IMG/VR virus record: IMGVR_UViG_3300012355_000007
Span: 1-23,964 of that record
Length of the DNA stretch: 23,964 nt
DNA from: a virus
Reading direction: 5' to 3' (one strand)
Below, in pieces: positions 6,076 through 13,785 of this stretch. The translations under genes and the position numbers were made by a program. The notes under the pieces are model-generated. The model saw only the letters and a program-made list of their open reading frames with translations. It was not told the origin of the DNA and searched no databases. The stretch's first letter is position 1. The number at the start of each line of letters is the position of its first letter.

Positions 6076-7413
6076 ATGTTTGTCTCTCTTCTCTTTATGG
6101 CGATCGTGACTGTTTCACAGGCGCAACACGTTGAGGCCTCGCCGGAATCGCGAGCCTATCAACCTTTCGGCGCCGCGCTGAAACTGTTCTATTCGAGAGA
6201 GCCTGAAGTCTTGCTCTCAGGTCCGGCTGGGACTGGGAAGAGTAGGGGGCTCTTCGAGAAGCTGCATTTCTGCGCTCAGAATTGGGCAGGCGCTCGTTTT
6301 CTGATCGTCCGCAAGACTCGGGCGTCCTTGACCGAATCCGGGCTTGTGACGTGGGAGGATAAGGTATTGCCGCCTGGTTCTGCCGCGCTTCGAGGAACGA
6401 AGCGCAGGTATCGGCAGATTTACGAATTTCCGAACGGGAGCGCGGTCATTGTCGGCGGGATGGATGAGCCTTCGAGGATCATGAGCACGGAATTCGACAT
6501 GATCCTTGTTCAAGAGGCGACGGAATTGACCGTGGAGGACTGGGAGAATCTGCTTACGCGCCTTCGCAACGGCGTGATGCCGTTTCAGCAATTGATTTCG
6601 GACTGTAACCCGAGTGGTCCTGGCCACTGGCTCAAAAAACGAGCCGATGGGGGTGTTGTCGAGATGCACGAATCGAGGCACGAAGACAACCCTCGGCTCT
6701 ACGATCAGGCGGAAAACGCCTGGACTGAGGAAGGCGCGCAATACATCCAGCTTCTCGAAAATCTCACCGGCGTTCGCAAGTTGCGATTGAGGCATGGGCT
6801 TTGGGCTCAGGCTGAGGGGATGGTGTACGGTGATGTTTGGGATCCGGCGATTCATCTGGTGGATCGCTTTGAAATTCCTGGAGATTGGCCGCGCTTTCTT
6901 TCAGTAGATTTCGGCTATATGAACCCCTTCGTCTGCCAATGGTGGGCTGAGGATCACGACGGCCGGATGTACCGCTACCGGGAGATCTACCGGACCAAGC
7001 GCCTGGTCGAAGATCACGCGAGGGGCATCCTCGACGCCGGCGCCGGAGAACCCGCCCCGGTAGCGGTCGTTTGTGACACGGACGCCGAAGACCGGGCGAC
7101 ACTTGAGCGCCATTTGAAGTTTGGGACTTACCCCGCGGTCAAATCTATCTCAGACGGGATTCAAGCGACGGCCGGCCGGATGAAGCTCGCGGGCGATGGC
7201 AAGGCGCGACTCTTCCTGATGCGTGATTCCCTCCTCGATCGCGACTCTGATCTTCGAGATCGAAAACTCCCGACCTGCACGGAAGAGGAAATTGAGGGCT
7301 ACGTATGGAACCCGAAGAAAGACCTTCCGGTTAAAGAGGACGATCATGGTTGCGACTGCATGAGGTATGCATGCATGTTCTTGGAAAGCTCGAGCAAAGG
7401 AGTTTGGGTTTGA
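6076..7413 (+). CDS. terL: terminase large subunit
   Basis: A 445-residue packaging ATPase-nuclease. Walker A is GPAGTGKS (49-56), Walker B is FDMILVQEATE (140-150, catalytic E147) and the coupling motif SDCNPSGPGHW is at 175-185. The RNase H-like nuclease has D278 in LSVDFGYMNP, the acidic cluster CDTDAEDR (333-340) and D422/D423 in KEDDHGCD. The length is normal for PBSX-like terminases. It drives DNA into the prohead and cuts it. The start is uncertain: residues 1-17 are hydrophobic and signal-like, which makes no sense for a cytoplasmic motor, and no ribosome site precedes the ATG, only four GCA units. Family members usually begin near SRAYQPFGAAL, so a later non-ATG start is possible. 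Confidence 0.92.
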   Translation: MFVSLLFMAIVTVSQAQHVEASPESRAYQPFGAALKLFYSREPEVLLSGPAGTGKSRGLFEKLHFCAQNWAGARFLIVRKTRASLTESGLVTWEDKVLPPGSAALRGTKRRYRQIYEFPNGSAVIVGGMDEPSRIMSTEFDMILVQEATELTVEDWENLLTRLRNGVMPFQQLISDCNPSGPGHWLKKRADGGVVEMHESRHEDNPRLYDQAENAWTEEGAQYIQLLENLTGVRKLRLRHGLWAQAEGMVYGDVWDPAIHLVDRFEIPGDWPRFLSVDFGYMNPFVCQWWAEDHDGRMYRYREIYRTKRLVEDHARGILDAGAGEPAPVAVVCDTDAEDRATLERHLKFGTYPAVKSISDGIQATAGRMKLAGDGKARLFLMRDSLLDRDSDLRDRKLPTCTEEEIEGYVWNPKKDLPVKEDDHGCDCMRYACMFLESSSKGVWV

Positions 7414-9569
7414 CCCTTTGGGATCGAATTAAATTCGCAATCAGTCTCCCGCGCTCGCTCGCGCGCGGCGGTGATTTCGATCTCAAAACGCTCTTTGAAA
7501 AACAGCGCGTCGGGATCAATGGGCTTGACCCTTTTCCTCGCTTTGATAAACAGAAGTTGTTTACGTGGAGCAGGGAATCTGACCTTGCTTATTCCTGTAT
7601 CCTGAAAATTATCGAAGCCGCTCAGGACCCGGATTTAATCGTCGAGCGGCGCAAGAATCGCATTCGCCCCTGGGAGCCTGAGCCCGGGCATGCTCTGCGG
7701 CAACTGCTGATGCGCCCGAATCCCGAAATGAGCCAGGCCGAATTCTTGGGTGCGTGGCTCGGCAGTGAAGAGGCCTGCGGCGAGTTCTTCGCGGAGATCG
7801 AGCGCGATAAGCGGGGCCGGCCTCGCCACCTTTGGCCACTCGATCCCACCTGTATCCATCCCGCTTCAATCATCTACCCGGGTTCAGGGAAGGAGGGTTG
7901 GATATGGCGCGGTTACTCCTATGCTGAAGAAGTCCATCTTTTGCCGCGTGACGTCTTCTACTCACTCAGGCGCGATCTTCAAGCGCCCTGGATGCCGCTC
8001 TCTCCGCTGCGCGTGGCGCTGGGGAGCGTCGAGGCGGACGCGATGCAGACGATGTTCGTTCGAAGCTTCTTCAAAAACTCGGGCGTCCCTTCGGGTGTGG
8101 TTAAGATCAAAGGCCGGACCTTGAAGGATGAAGAGGCGGAAGGGATTCGCCAGCGCTGGCTCCGTCGTTACGGCGCCGGTGGCAAATTCCACGTCGGCCC
8201 CGCGGTGATGGATGAAAACGCCGAATACCAGAAAGTCGGAAGCGACCTCTCCGAGATCGAAGGTGGGACCCTGCGCGCGCAGAATGAGGCGCGGATCTGT
8301 GGCGTTTTTGGCGTCCCTCCGCTGCTTGTGAGCGCATACGTCGGTCTGCTCTACGTCAACCAGCGCGCGAGCGCGAAAGAGTCACAGGTTGATTTCTGGG
8401 CCAATAAGATGAGCCCGACGTTCAAGCGGCTGAGATCGCGGCTTACCTGGTCGTTGCTCCTCGAATTTGAGGATGAGGGCGCCATCCGCGATGAGCTCAT
8501 CCGGCTCAACTGGGATATGAGCCAGGTCGTCGCGCTTCAGGAATCGATGAGCGAACGCTCGATGCGCGCGCGCGAAGATTTCCGAGTAGGCGGATTGACC
8601 TTGAATGAGTTCCGCGCCGTCCTGGGCATGGCGCCGACTCCTTCCGGTGATTACTACCTCCGGCCCGTCAATCGCCTGCCCGTGACGCCTGAGATCGTGG
8701 CGGAGCAATTGCTTGCTGCTGCTGCTGCTACTTCAGCTTCTGTCAGTTTGATTCTTTCCGGCTCGCGTGATCCGAAAGCGCATGAAGAGGGCGGGGAAGA
8801 GAAGCGGCTTATCTTGCGGAAGGTCTTCGATTGGGATGGGCTGGAATGCGGCAGGGAGCCGAGTGACTTTGAGCGGCGGATTAACGTGAAGGCTCTTGGC
8901 AATCTTATGGGCAGCAGCAGCAGCAATCTTTTGTCCGTCTTGCTGCCGGCGCGCAGCTTGCTGATTTCTGATGCGGTATCGAAACTGCGCGGCCTCTTGG
9001 TCTCGGACCTCCACAAGCTGACTCTCGATTGGCCCTCCGACGCCTGGGCCGAACTGCGCGGCATTCTCGATGACGTGACGCTCGCCGGCCGTAATGATTT
9101 CCTGGCTGAGTTGCGCGCGCAGGGCGAGCCGGAATCGCGGCTCATTCCTCCTTTGGCCGCGCTGGCCAGCCGCCTCGACCTGATCGCTGATGCGGCTGTC
9201 TCCCGCCTGGTCAACGACGTGCAGGCGCGCGCGGCCGGGATCGCCACGCATCTTGCGCCGCTTGTCTCTCCCGTTGATTTGCCCGCGCGTGTAGAGGCGC
9301 AGCTTAATCAATTAAGCGACGCTACGACGAGGGGGATTGCTCAGGAGGCCGCGCATCAGGCTTTGGCTTTGGGCAGGGAAGTCGAGGCGGCGAATTGGAG
9401 CTTTGGCGGATTTATCTATTCGGCTGTGCTCGACAGGAACACTTGCCAGGTCTGCCGCTCGCTCGACGGATTTACGGCCGAGCTCCTGGCCGAAATGCCC
9501 ACGGTTCCGAATCCGAATTGCGGCGAAGGCTTCGGGCGCTGCCGCTGCGCGATTTTGCCCGTGTTTTGA
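7410..9569 (+). CDS. portal protein with C-terminal MuF-like domain
   Basis: A 719-residue fusion. The first about 460 residues are an HK97-type portal: WDRIKFAISLPRS at the start, a central FVRSFFKNSGVPSGVV region, then GVPPLLVSAYVGLLYVNQRA and the clip/crown helices ending LNEFRAVLGMAP. The last about 50 residues are a Mu F-like minor head protein end with a zinc-type pattern (DRNTCQVCRSLDG, C679/C682, then NCGEGFGRCRC, C704/C711/C713). The portal ring is the DNA channel. I start at the TTG at 7410 because AAAGGAG lies seven bases upstream and it overlaps the terminase stop; in-frame TTG 7350 and ATG 7371 are alternatives. Two GCA repeats sit in the linker between the two domains, giving poly-A and poly-S. 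Confidence 0.88.
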   Translation: MTLWDRIKFAISLPRSLARGGDFDLKTLFEKQRVGINGLDPFPRFDKQKLFTWSRESDLAYSCILKIIEAAQDPDLIVERRKNRIRPWEPEPGHALRQLLMRPNPEMSQAEFLGAWLGSEEACGEFFAEIERDKRGRPRHLWPLDPTCIHPASIIYPGSGKEGWIWRGYSYAEEVHLLPRDVFYSLRRDLQAPWMPLSPLRVALGSVEADAMQTMFVRSFFKNSGVPSGVVKIKGRTLKDEEAEGIRQRWLRRYGAGGKFHVGPAVMDENAEYQKVGSDLSEIEGGTLRAQNEARICGVFGVPPLLVSAYVGLLYVNQRASAKESQVDFWANKMSPTFKRLRSRLTWSLLLEFEDEGAIRDELIRLNWDMSQVVALQESMSERSMRAREDFRVGGLTLNEFRAVLGMAPTPSGDYYLRPVNRLPVTPEIVAEQLLAAAAATSASVSLILSGSRDPKAHEEGGEEKRLILRKVFDWDGLECGREPSDFERRINVKALGNLMGSSSSNLLSVLLPARSLLISDAVSKLRGLLVSDLHKLTLDWPSDAWAELRGILDDVTLAGRNDFLAELRAQGEPESRLIPPLAALASRLDLIADAAVSRLVNDVQARAAGIATHLAPLVSPVDLPARVEAQLNQLSDATTRGIAQEAAHQALALGREVEAANWSFGGFIYSAVLDRNTCQVCRSLDGFTAELLAEMPTVPNPNCGEGFGRCRCAILPVF
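8709..8728 (-). repeat. dispersed GCA repeat, copy 6
   Basis: Five GCA units followed by AGCAA, on the strand opposite to the gene. Read as LLAAAAA in the portal-MuF linker. Confidence 0.75.
8911..8926 (+). repeat. dispersed GCA repeat, copy 7
   Basis: Five GCA units and a final A on the sense strand, read as SSSSN. It is only 180 bases from copy 6 and in the opposite orientation, so the pair forms an inverted repeat. Confidence 0.7.
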
Positions 9570-9578
9570 GGTGAGACG

Positions 9579-10397
9579 GTGAAGCAGAAACGCGAAAGAG
9601 AATCGAAGACGATGCCGGCGTGGACAAAGGACGTTTCAGGGCGGAAGGTCACGGGCATTACCGCCGTCACCGGCAACGTCGACGACGGCGGCGACAGGAT
9701 TATTGCGGGCGCCTTCTCTAAGACTATTGCCGAATCGGCGCGCCGGATTCGCCATCTCTGGCAGCACGGCGCGGACGGATGGGATTACGGCGTCACGCCG
9801 CCGATCGCCGCCGTCACTCGGATTGCCGAGGTCGGCAAGGATGCCTTGCCCGATGCGGTCACGAAGATGGCGCCGCTCGCGACTGGCGGCCTCGAAGTCG
9901 AGCGCGAATACCTCCGGACGCCGCGCGGCGATGAGATCCTCGAAGCCTATAAGGCAGGGATCGAACTCGAAATGAGCATTGGCTACGAATGCATCATCAA
10001 GAAATACATCGAGGAGGACCGCGACCGCGTTTCGATGCGCCATTACCGCGACCTGATCGAAATCAAATTATTCGATACCTCGGACGTGAATTGGGGCATG
10101 AACTCCGCGACGGTCGGCAGCAAGAGTTTTGAGCGTCGTTTTCAATTACTCGTCGAGCGCATGAAGGCGCTCGACGTTCACGATTTACATGCATGTGAGC
10201 TTGACGTCTCACTGCTTGAAGAATTCCGCGCCTTGTGCCGGATGTTCGGGGATTTGCCTACGAAGACGAATCCCGAAATTGCATTGCAGCTCACGCCGGC
10301 AACAGAGCTTGAGCCGAGCCGAACCGGGGAGCCCCGGGTTTCACTCACTCCGATGTTGATCGAGCTTAGACAACTTGAACTTTCAATGTTTTCTTGA
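9579..10397 (+). CDS. prohead maturation protease (S78/HK97 type)
   Basis: A 272-residue protease of the HK97 prohead family. Residues 23-48 carry the conserved beta start (VTGITAVTGNVDDGGDRIIA, then GAFSKTI). HLWQH (59-63) supplies the catalytic histidine and ELEMSIGYE (129-137) the catalytic serine S133. RDLIEIKLFDTSDVNWGMN (157-175) is the strand after the active site. It cuts the delta domain from the capsid protein and then itself. The GTG start at 9579 is chosen for its AGGTGA site; an ATG at 9612 is weaker. The gene overlaps the TTG-led upstream extension of the capsid ORF but not its preferred ATG. About 85 residues follow the domain and may contact scaffold. Confidence 0.85.
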   Translation: MKQKRERESKTMPAWTKDVSGRKVTGITAVTGNVDDGGDRIIAGAFSKTIAESARRIRHLWQHGADGWDYGVTPPIAAVTRIAEVGKDALPDAVTKMAPLATGGLEVEREYLRTPRGDEILEAYKAGIELEMSIGYECIIKKYIEEDRDRVSMRHYRDLIEIKLFDTSDVNWGMNSATVGSKSFERRFQLLVERMKALDVHDLHACELDVSLLEEFRALCRMFGDLPTKTNPEIALQLTPATELEPSRTGEPRVSLTPMLIELRQLELSMFS

Positions 10398-10408
10398 TTG
10401 GAGTGAAT

Positions 10409-12007
10409 ATGTGGAAAAAGAAATTCGAGTCCTCGCGGATCGCCTGGGAAGCGGCGATGAAGGCCGCGAAGACTTACGCCTCCGAGCTCGAAGGCAAGGC
10501 CGAGACGAGCCCCGAAGAAAGGGCGCGCCTCGATCAGTTAATCGCAGATGTTAAGGCGGCGAAGGCCGAATACGACCGCCTCCGCCCGCTCGCCGAAATG
10601 GAGGAGCAGCAAGAGGCGCTCGACGTGGCGCAGGGCCGCAAAACCCGTGACAACGTGGCGCCGGGCATCCTGACCCCGAACTCTCGCAATCAGGCGTCCC
10701 GCCCGCTGAAGGTCAGCAATATTTTTAAGGCGACGTTTGCGGCAGGGAGCTCTCACAACCAGGCCATCTTCAGGGAGTACGCTAACGAAGAATATTCGAT
10801 GTCTGAGCGCCTGAAATCGCTCGGTTACTCTTCCGAGACGATGGGCGGCTGGCTCTTCCCTCTGGGCGACGAACTCCTGATCGAGCCTGTATATGAGTCT
10901 GAGGAGAAACGGGCTGCGTTCGCCGCGCTCAGGCAGGAGGTCAAGGAGCGGCTGCGGATTGCTTACGACCCCGGCGAGATCGGCTGGATGATTAAGCGAA
11001 ATCCCGAACTCGCCTCAGACCTCGGCCTTGAACACAAAGATCTGGCCGTGGGAGATGATACGCTCGGCGGTTACCTCATCCCGGTAGCGCAGGCCGGCCG
11101 CGTCATAGACCTGCTGCGCAACCGGTCTGTGATGATGCGCGCGGGCGCGGCCGAGTTCGCGCTTCCGCCCTCCGGCAACCTGACTTTGCCGCGACTGGGT
11201 TCGGACCCGGCTTTCGCTTACACCGATCCCGACACTCAGACCGACATGGCGACCTCGAACCTCGGAACGGGCGTCGTTCGCCTCCAGGCTAAATCGCTGC
11301 GCGGCGCCGTGACGATACCGAATGACCTTATTCGGTATTCCTCGCCTTCAGTCGAGCTCCTCGTCAGATCGGCTCTCGCGTCGAAAGCAGCCGTCGCTGA
11401 AGACTTCGCCTTTCTCGAAGGGCCAGGGAGCAGCATTGCGCCTAAGGGCTTACTCAATTACCCGCTCTCCGCGGCTGAGACTCCCGCGATTAACAAGGTC
11501 ACTCTCCACGTGGCTGGGCCGGGTTCCGAGGCGAATGGCGATACGTTCATTCCTGAAGACGTGGCGAAGATCATCGGCCTCTATTACTCGGGGAATGATG
11601 ATGATCCGCCTACCGGTTGGATTATGCGGCCCATGATGTGGTCGGCTATTCAAAACCGGCGCGCCGACGCCGTGACTGCCGGGGACGCCAAGGGGCCTTT
11701 TGTTTTCTGGACCGATCGGGGGTCGAACCGGTCTGAGATTCCGCAGTCCCTGGGCGGTTTTCCGGTTTATCCCTCGATGCAGGTTAATAAGACCCGTGCT
11801 GAGGGCGGCTCTTCCACGCTGACTTACATCCTCTTCGGGAATTTCCGCAGGATGCAGATCGGGCGCTCGGGCGTCATCGAGCTCGCCGTCTCGGAGCATG
11901 TCAAGTTCTTGCAGGATAAAACGATTATTAGAGCCATTCTGCGCTCTGATATGGGCCTCGAACACGAAGAGTCTTTCGTGCTCACTGACACGGTTCTTGA
12001 ATCCTGA
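10409..12007 (+). CDS. major capsid protein (HK97 fold)
   Basis: A 532-residue HK97-type capsid protein. The charged helical N-terminus (about 1-75) is a delta/scaffold domain to be removed by the protease. The mature fold begins near GGYLIP (220-225), with the N-arm and E-loop region (SVMMRAGAAEF, LPRLGSDPAFAYTDPD), the P-domain helix (SSPSVELLVRSALASKAAVA) and FLEGPGSS. The segment before GGYLIP is unusually long (about 215 residues) and contains a second similar motif, MGGWLFP, near residue 145. The ATG at 10409 has GGAG at the right distance; an in-frame TTG five codons upstream does not. Its place directly after the protease is canonical. Confidence 0.9.
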   Translation: MWKKKFESSRIAWEAAMKAAKTYASELEGKAETSPEERARLDQLIADVKAAKAEYDRLRPLAEMEEQQEALDVAQGRKTRDNVAPGILTPNSRNQASRPLKVSNIFKATFAAGSSHNQAIFREYANEEYSMSERLKSLGYSSETMGGWLFPLGDELLIEPVYESEEKRAAFAALRQEVKERLRIAYDPGEIGWMIKRNPELASDLGLEHKDLAVGDDTLGGYLIPVAQAGRVIDLLRNRSVMMRAGAAEFALPPSGNLTLPRLGSDPAFAYTDPDTQTDMATSNLGTGVVRLQAKSLRGAVTIPNDLIRYSSPSVELLVRSALASKAAVAEDFAFLEGPGSSIAPKGLLNYPLSAAETPAINKVTLHVAGPGSEANGDTFIPEDVAKIIGLYYSGNDDDPPTGWIMRPMMWSAIQNRRADAVTAGDAKGPFVFWTDRGSNRSEIPQSLGGFPVYPSMQVNKTRAEGGSSTLTYILFGNFRRMQIGRSGVIELAVSEHVKFLQDKTIIRAILRSDMGLEHEESFVLTDTVLES

Positions 12008-12091
12008 TCTTCTTTTGGTACGGTGGCGCTGTTTCTCTTCGATTGGGCGCCGCCACTCGAACCACAGTTCAAACTGTAAGGGAGTTTTTCA

Positions 12092-12481
12092 ATGTCCACC
12101 TGGATCAATGACTTTAAAAACAATGTCGTCGCGCCTAACGGGGCTAACACCATCGAGCCGAAAGCGCTTACCACGACCACGAACGGCGCGGCGCAGGACC
12201 TTGCGGATTCTGACGGCCAGTGCTTTGCGTCGCTTCACGTCGGCGCTGTCACGGGCACTACGCCCACGCTCGACGTGAAGATTCAGGAGAGCGATACGAG
12301 CGGTGGGACGTACACGGACATATCCGGCGCGACCTTCGCGCAAGTTACCGCCAGCAATAAATGGCTCTCCATCAACTTCAAACGCTCGAAGCGGTTTTGC
12401 CGCGCTGTGGCGACGATCGCCGGCACGACGCCGAGCTTTACCCTGGCCGTTGTCCTGTTCGGTCAGAAGAAGGCTAACTGA
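12092..12481 (+). CDS. putative head decoration protein
   Basis: A 129-residue protein made mostly of beta strands rich in threonine and small residues. It has the segment GTTPTLDVKIQESDTSGGTY (77-96 region) and a second strand-rich half ending AVVLFGQKKAN. This composition and the position right after the capsid gene fit small head or decoration proteins seen in HK97-like phages. AAGGGAG precedes the ATG. The role is inferred from fold type and synteny. Confidence 0.6.
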   Translation: MSTWINDFKNNVVAPNGANTIEPKALTTTTNGAAQDLADSDGQCFASLHVGAVTGTTPTLDVKIQESDTSGGTYTDISGATFAQVTASNKWLSINFKRSKRFCRAVATIAGTTPSFTLAVVLFGQKKAN

Positions 12482-12723
12482 TGCGAATTGTTTTCCTGAA
12501 AGACCTGCATGCGTCCCATCTCGGCTTCGACCCCGGGATGGGATTGCTCTATCCGGCCGGCGCCATTGTTGATGACTGCCTGCCGCACGTTGAAGAGAAA
12601 CTTCTTCGCGAAGGCTTCGCAATTCCTGAAAAGGATTGGCAGCAGCAGCAAGCAGGCAAGGCAAAGCAGCATCCGCCCGATAACAAGCGGGGCAGGGGAG
12701 CGCGTGAGGATAAGGCGAAGTAA
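12481..12723 (+). CDS. small head-region protein with GCA-encoded glutamine tract
   Basis: An 80-residue protein. Residues 1-53 look like a compact domain of the kind found downstream of capsid genes (MRIVFLKDLHA ... YPAGAIVDDCLPHVEEKLLREGFA). Residues 54-80 are a disordered basic tail (QQQQAGKAKQH, then PPDNKRGRGAREDKAK), and the junction between them is a full GCA-repeat copy. The ATG overlaps the stop of the previous gene (TGATG). The function is unknown. Confidence 0.6.
   Translation: MRIVFLKDLHASHLGFDPGMGLLYPAGAIVDDCLPHVEEKLLREGFAIPEKDWQQQQAGKAKQHPPDNKRGRGAREDKAK
12639..12670 (+). repeat. dispersed GCA repeat, copy 8 (long)
   Basis: Three GCA units, AGCAGGCAAGGCAAAGCAGC on the plus strand. 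Read as QQQQAGKAKQ at the boundary of a folded domain and a disordered tail. Confidence 0.8.
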
Positions 12724-12728
12724 CCGAT

Positions 12729-13091
12729 GTGGCCACTGTCACGATTTTTATTTACAGGGTCGGCGGAGATATCCCTAGTTGTCCGGTCTGCTCCGTCTGG
12801 GAAGGCGAGGAGTCTCCTCATCGCTCAGACCTCCCCGCGATTCCTAACCCTGCCTGCCTCGCTGGCGCGCATAACTGCAATTGCTATGTCGTCGAAGTCG
12901 CCAAGGAAGATGAAAACGGCGGCGGCGGCGGCGACGGAGATGACGGCGACGACGGCGATGACGGCGATCATGACGTCAGCATATCAGGCAGTTGGGGGAG
13001 CGGTGGGGGGGGCGGCTCAGACGGCTACGGCTCCGGGTCGGGCGACGTCTCTATATCTTGGTGGGGTGTTTGGGACTGGTATGAGCTTTAA
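12729..13091 (+). CDS. stand-alone MuF-like zinc motif protein with Gly/Asp-rich tail
   Basis: A 120-residue protein in two parts. Residues 1-58 carry CPVCSVWEGE (18-27), AIPNPACLAGAHNCNCYVVE and a strand on each side: the same Cys-x2-Cys ... Pro-Asn-Pro-x-Cys ... Cys-x-Cys layout as the end of the portal fusion (CQVC ... PNPNC ... CRC). Residues 62-120 are low complexity, with repeated GDDGDDGDD that may bind metal, then glycine-serine runs, ending in an aromatic cluster (SWWGVWDWYEL). The gene includes an 8-G run at 13005-13012. The GTG start lacks a strong ribosome site. Its 3' end overlaps the 3' end of the convergent glycosyltransferase by 41 bases. It is probably a minor head protein. 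Confidence 0.6.
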   Translation: MATVTIFIYRVGGDIPSCPVCSVWEGEESPHRSDLPAIPNPACLAGAHNCNCYVVEVAKEDENGGGGGDGDDGDDGDDGDHDVSISGSWGSGGGGGSDGYGSGSGDVSISWWGVWDWYEL

Positions 13092-13773
13092 TAAGGCTCA
13101 GGCAGTCGAAATCGGCCCCCGGGCTCCTCGTCGCGCCCTTCACATAGGTCTTCCCTCTCATCACGATGGAATCGTCGCCGACGTGGGTAACGAGATTTGG
13201 AATCTGCGCCCCATAGGCTTTGATGTTGAGCCGGAAGAAAAAGCCTCGCAGCATCGAATCGCTTCCGTTTAGCCCGCGAATCCGCTGTGGCTGGGCCGTG
13301 AAATCGAAGGCGAGCAGTTTTTCTACCGTCTCGCGCCGGGTTACGAAGCATTGAGTGTAAAGAAATCTCCTGACGGGGAGTGGCGCGATAAGGCGTGCCT
13401 TTTGCCACTCCTCCCCGATTCTCGGATCGAAGAAGCTCACGAGCGGCCAGGCATCAGGGATTTCCACCCTCCGCGCGTACTCGACCAGGTTCCGGCAGGG
13501 AATTATGTCGTCTTCGCAGTAGAGCAGCCTTTCGGCGCCCGACTCGATGAAGGCCTCGAAGACGGCTCGCATCTGCAGGCGAGATCCGCGGCGCTCACGA
13601 GCCGGGTGAGACTGCAGTTTCCAACCTGGCGGGATTTCGGGAAGGTATGCGTCGGCTGTGACGAGCGGAATCGTTTCGCTCGATAGTTGCTTCTGAAGGG
13701 CGGCGAGCGTGGCGGGTAGATAGTTGGCGTCTGTCAGGCGCGGCGCTGTAATGACGCTGACCATGATTTTCAT
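13051..13773 (-). CDS. putative glycosyltransferase, antisense cargo gene in the late operon
   Basis: A 240-residue protein with a GT-A look. It starts with a strand-loop SVITAPRLT (6-14); ERLLYCEDDII (81-91) contains an acidic EDD likely to hold the metal and nucleotide sugar (DxD-equivalent); LVSFFDPRIG follows at 111-120; GLNGSDSMLRGFF (167-179) and LVTHVGDDS (194-202) form an acceptor/C-terminal catalytic region. There is no signal peptide, so it is cytoplasmic. The target could be phage DNA, a virion protein or host surface sugars. It is the only minus-strand gene between 3552 and 17265. A TATAAT box ends six bases before the ATG at 13773, so it has its own leaderless-type promoter, like a moron. 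Confidence 0.7.
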   Translation of the reverse strand: MKIMVSVITAPRLTDANYLPATLAALQKQLSSETIPLVTADAYLPEIPPGWKLQSHPARERRGSRLQMRAVFEAFIESGAERLLYCEDDIIPCRNLVEYARRVEIPDAWPLVSFFDPRIGEEWQKARLIAPLPVRRFLYTQCFVTRRETVEKLLAFDFTAQPQRIRGLNGSDSMLRGFFFRLNIKAYGAQIPNLVTHVGDDSIVMRGKTYVKGATRSPGADFDCLSLIKAHTSPKHPTKI

Positions 13774-13779
13774 TGGGTA

Positions 13780-13785
13780 ATTATA
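13780..13785 (-). promoter_or_regulatory. -10 box of the glycosyltransferase gene
   Basis: Minus-strand TATAAT followed by TACCCA and then the ATG at 13773. A weak TTGCCC lies 19 bases upstream. The box overlaps the first codon of the divergent adaptor gene. Spacing to the ATG is identical to that at 3552 and 4777. Confidence 0.5.

Noticed and set aside
12727-13272. 181-codon frame overlapping the small MuF-like gene and antisense to the glycosyltransferase
   Set aside because: Composition looks like a shadow. The overlapping frame at 12729 has the zinc motif shared with the portal fusion, and the opposite strand has the glycosyltransferase motifs.
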